Assembly: GCA_020059785.1 (NCBI GenBank)
Contig: JAGVBL010000307.1
Span: 1-23,534 of the forward strand
Direction: 5' to 3'
Source of the DNA: Ignavibacteriales bacterium
GTDB taxonomy: Bacteria > Bacteroidota > Ignavibacteria > Ignavibacteriales > Melioribacteraceae
Length of the DNA stretch: 23,534 bases
The notes beneath the pieces are model-generated. The model saw nothing but the letters and a program-made list of their open reading frames with translations, was not told the origin of the DNA and did no database searches. This document shows, piece by piece, positions 23,051 to 23,534 of the stretch. Both the position numbers and the translations under genes were made by a program. Within the stretch, counting starts at the first letter, position 1; each line of letters opens with the position of its first letter.

Positions 23051-23534
23051 CTAAACTTTTACCTCCGGATTAAAGTATTCAATAAATCCTCTATCTTCCC
23101 TGAAAATTTGCATATATAATTCTTCAAAATCTTCTTCACGATTAACAAAATCGATATCTGTTGTATTCACAATAAGCAGCGGTGTGTTGCTGTATTTGAA
23201 AAAAAAGTTATTATAAGATTCCGATAACTCTGTTAGATACCCGCGTGTTAAATTCTTTTCAATTTTTCTACCGCGTGTTTTAACATTAGCAACAAGTCTA
23301 TCCAAACTCGATTGAAGAAAAATAACCAGGTCGGGTTGGGGAATATCCCTTTCGAGTAACGGGAAAATGCTTTCGTATAATTTAATTTCTTCACCGCTTA
23401 AATTCAGGTAAGCAAATATTTTGTCTTTTTCGAAAATGTAATCCGAAACAATATATTTTGAGAAGAGTTCCTGTTGATTGAGTTGCTGCTGCTGTTTATA
23501 ACGGTTGATTAGGAAAAACATCTGCGTCTGAAAT
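23051..23534 (-). CDS. deoxynucleoside kinase, partial (5' end outside window)
   Basis: Salvages deoxynucleosides by 5'-phosphorylation. The frame continues past the first internal Met (23521) to the window edge, reading FQTQMFFLINRYKQQQQL, which is within the family's middle region. The true start, P-loop and substrate-binding Glu therefore lie outside. Visible parts are IVSDYIFEKDKIFAYLNL, the PDLVIFLQ strand, the lid region with RGRKIEK, and PLLIVNTTDIDFV near the end. About 160 of the usual 200-220 residues are present. It appears to head this part of the operon. Confidence 0.88.
   Translation of the reverse strand, partial: FQTQMFFLINRYKQQQQLNQQELFSKYIVSDYIFEKDKIFAYLNLSGEEIKLYESIFPLLERDIPQPDLVIFLQSSLDRLVANVKTRGRKIEKNLTRGYLTELSESYNNFFFKYSNTPLLIVNTTDIDFVNREEDFEELYMQIFREDRGFIEYFNPEVKV

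Overview
The window looks like a chromosomal piece of an AT-rich Gram-negative bacterium of the Bacteroidota/Chlorobiota side, most likely an Ignavibacteria relative. This placement is inferred from four things: a remnant of a type IX secretion C-terminal sorting domain, a leucine dehydrogenase-type enzyme, a proline-rich TonB, and a DUF4834-like protein upstream of a family-9 glycosyltransferase. No rRNA or other decisive marker is present.

Positions 1-2580 form a decayed accessory zone. It starts inside a broken IS256-family transposase on the + strand, with its probable terminal inverted repeat at 491-517. Next come the 3' tail of a T9SS-secreted protein on the - strand and a 5'-truncated IS1634-family transposase on the + strand. 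A degenerate tRNA-Val array on the - strand follows: one intact gene (2169-2243), one broken 3' half, and two 92-bp tandem units that each carry a tRNA 5' fragment and a promoter-like sequence. An intact tRNA-Gly(CCC) closes the zone. The transposase remnant and the broken tRNA copies all carry short (19-42 bp) hairpin-forming insertions of at least two related kinds. Removing them restores the parent sequence, so they look like a family of tiny interspersed elements.

From 2660 onward the window is ordinary chromosome. One + strand gene (M50B-like membrane metalloprotease) converges with a long run of - strand genes. In transcription order, from 23534 downward, these are: a deoxynucleoside kinase (partial), a DUF4834-like protein, a GT9 heptosyltransferase-like protein, Ppx/GppA phosphatase, asnS, nuoJ-nuoK-nuoL-nuoM, an NhaD/CitMHS-type Na+/H+ antiporter, an unknown 122-aa protein, nuoN, nnr and a VanZ-like protein. 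Junctions are mostly overlapping or under 80 bp, so this could be one long operon. tonB follows with its own promoter-like sequence and a strong terminator. After it come an iron/B12-type ABC ATPase, a DUF218 (ElyC/YdcF) membrane protein, leucine dehydrogenase, and nusB overlapping a UMF1-type MFS transporter.

The main physiological theme is energy coupling. The block holds the membrane-arm subunits J-N of complex I but none of nuoA-I, and a separate cation/proton antiporter plus a small soluble protein of unknown function are inserted between nuoM and nuoN. The most unusual DNA is the 1-2580 zone with its micro-insertions and fragmented tRNA-Val array.
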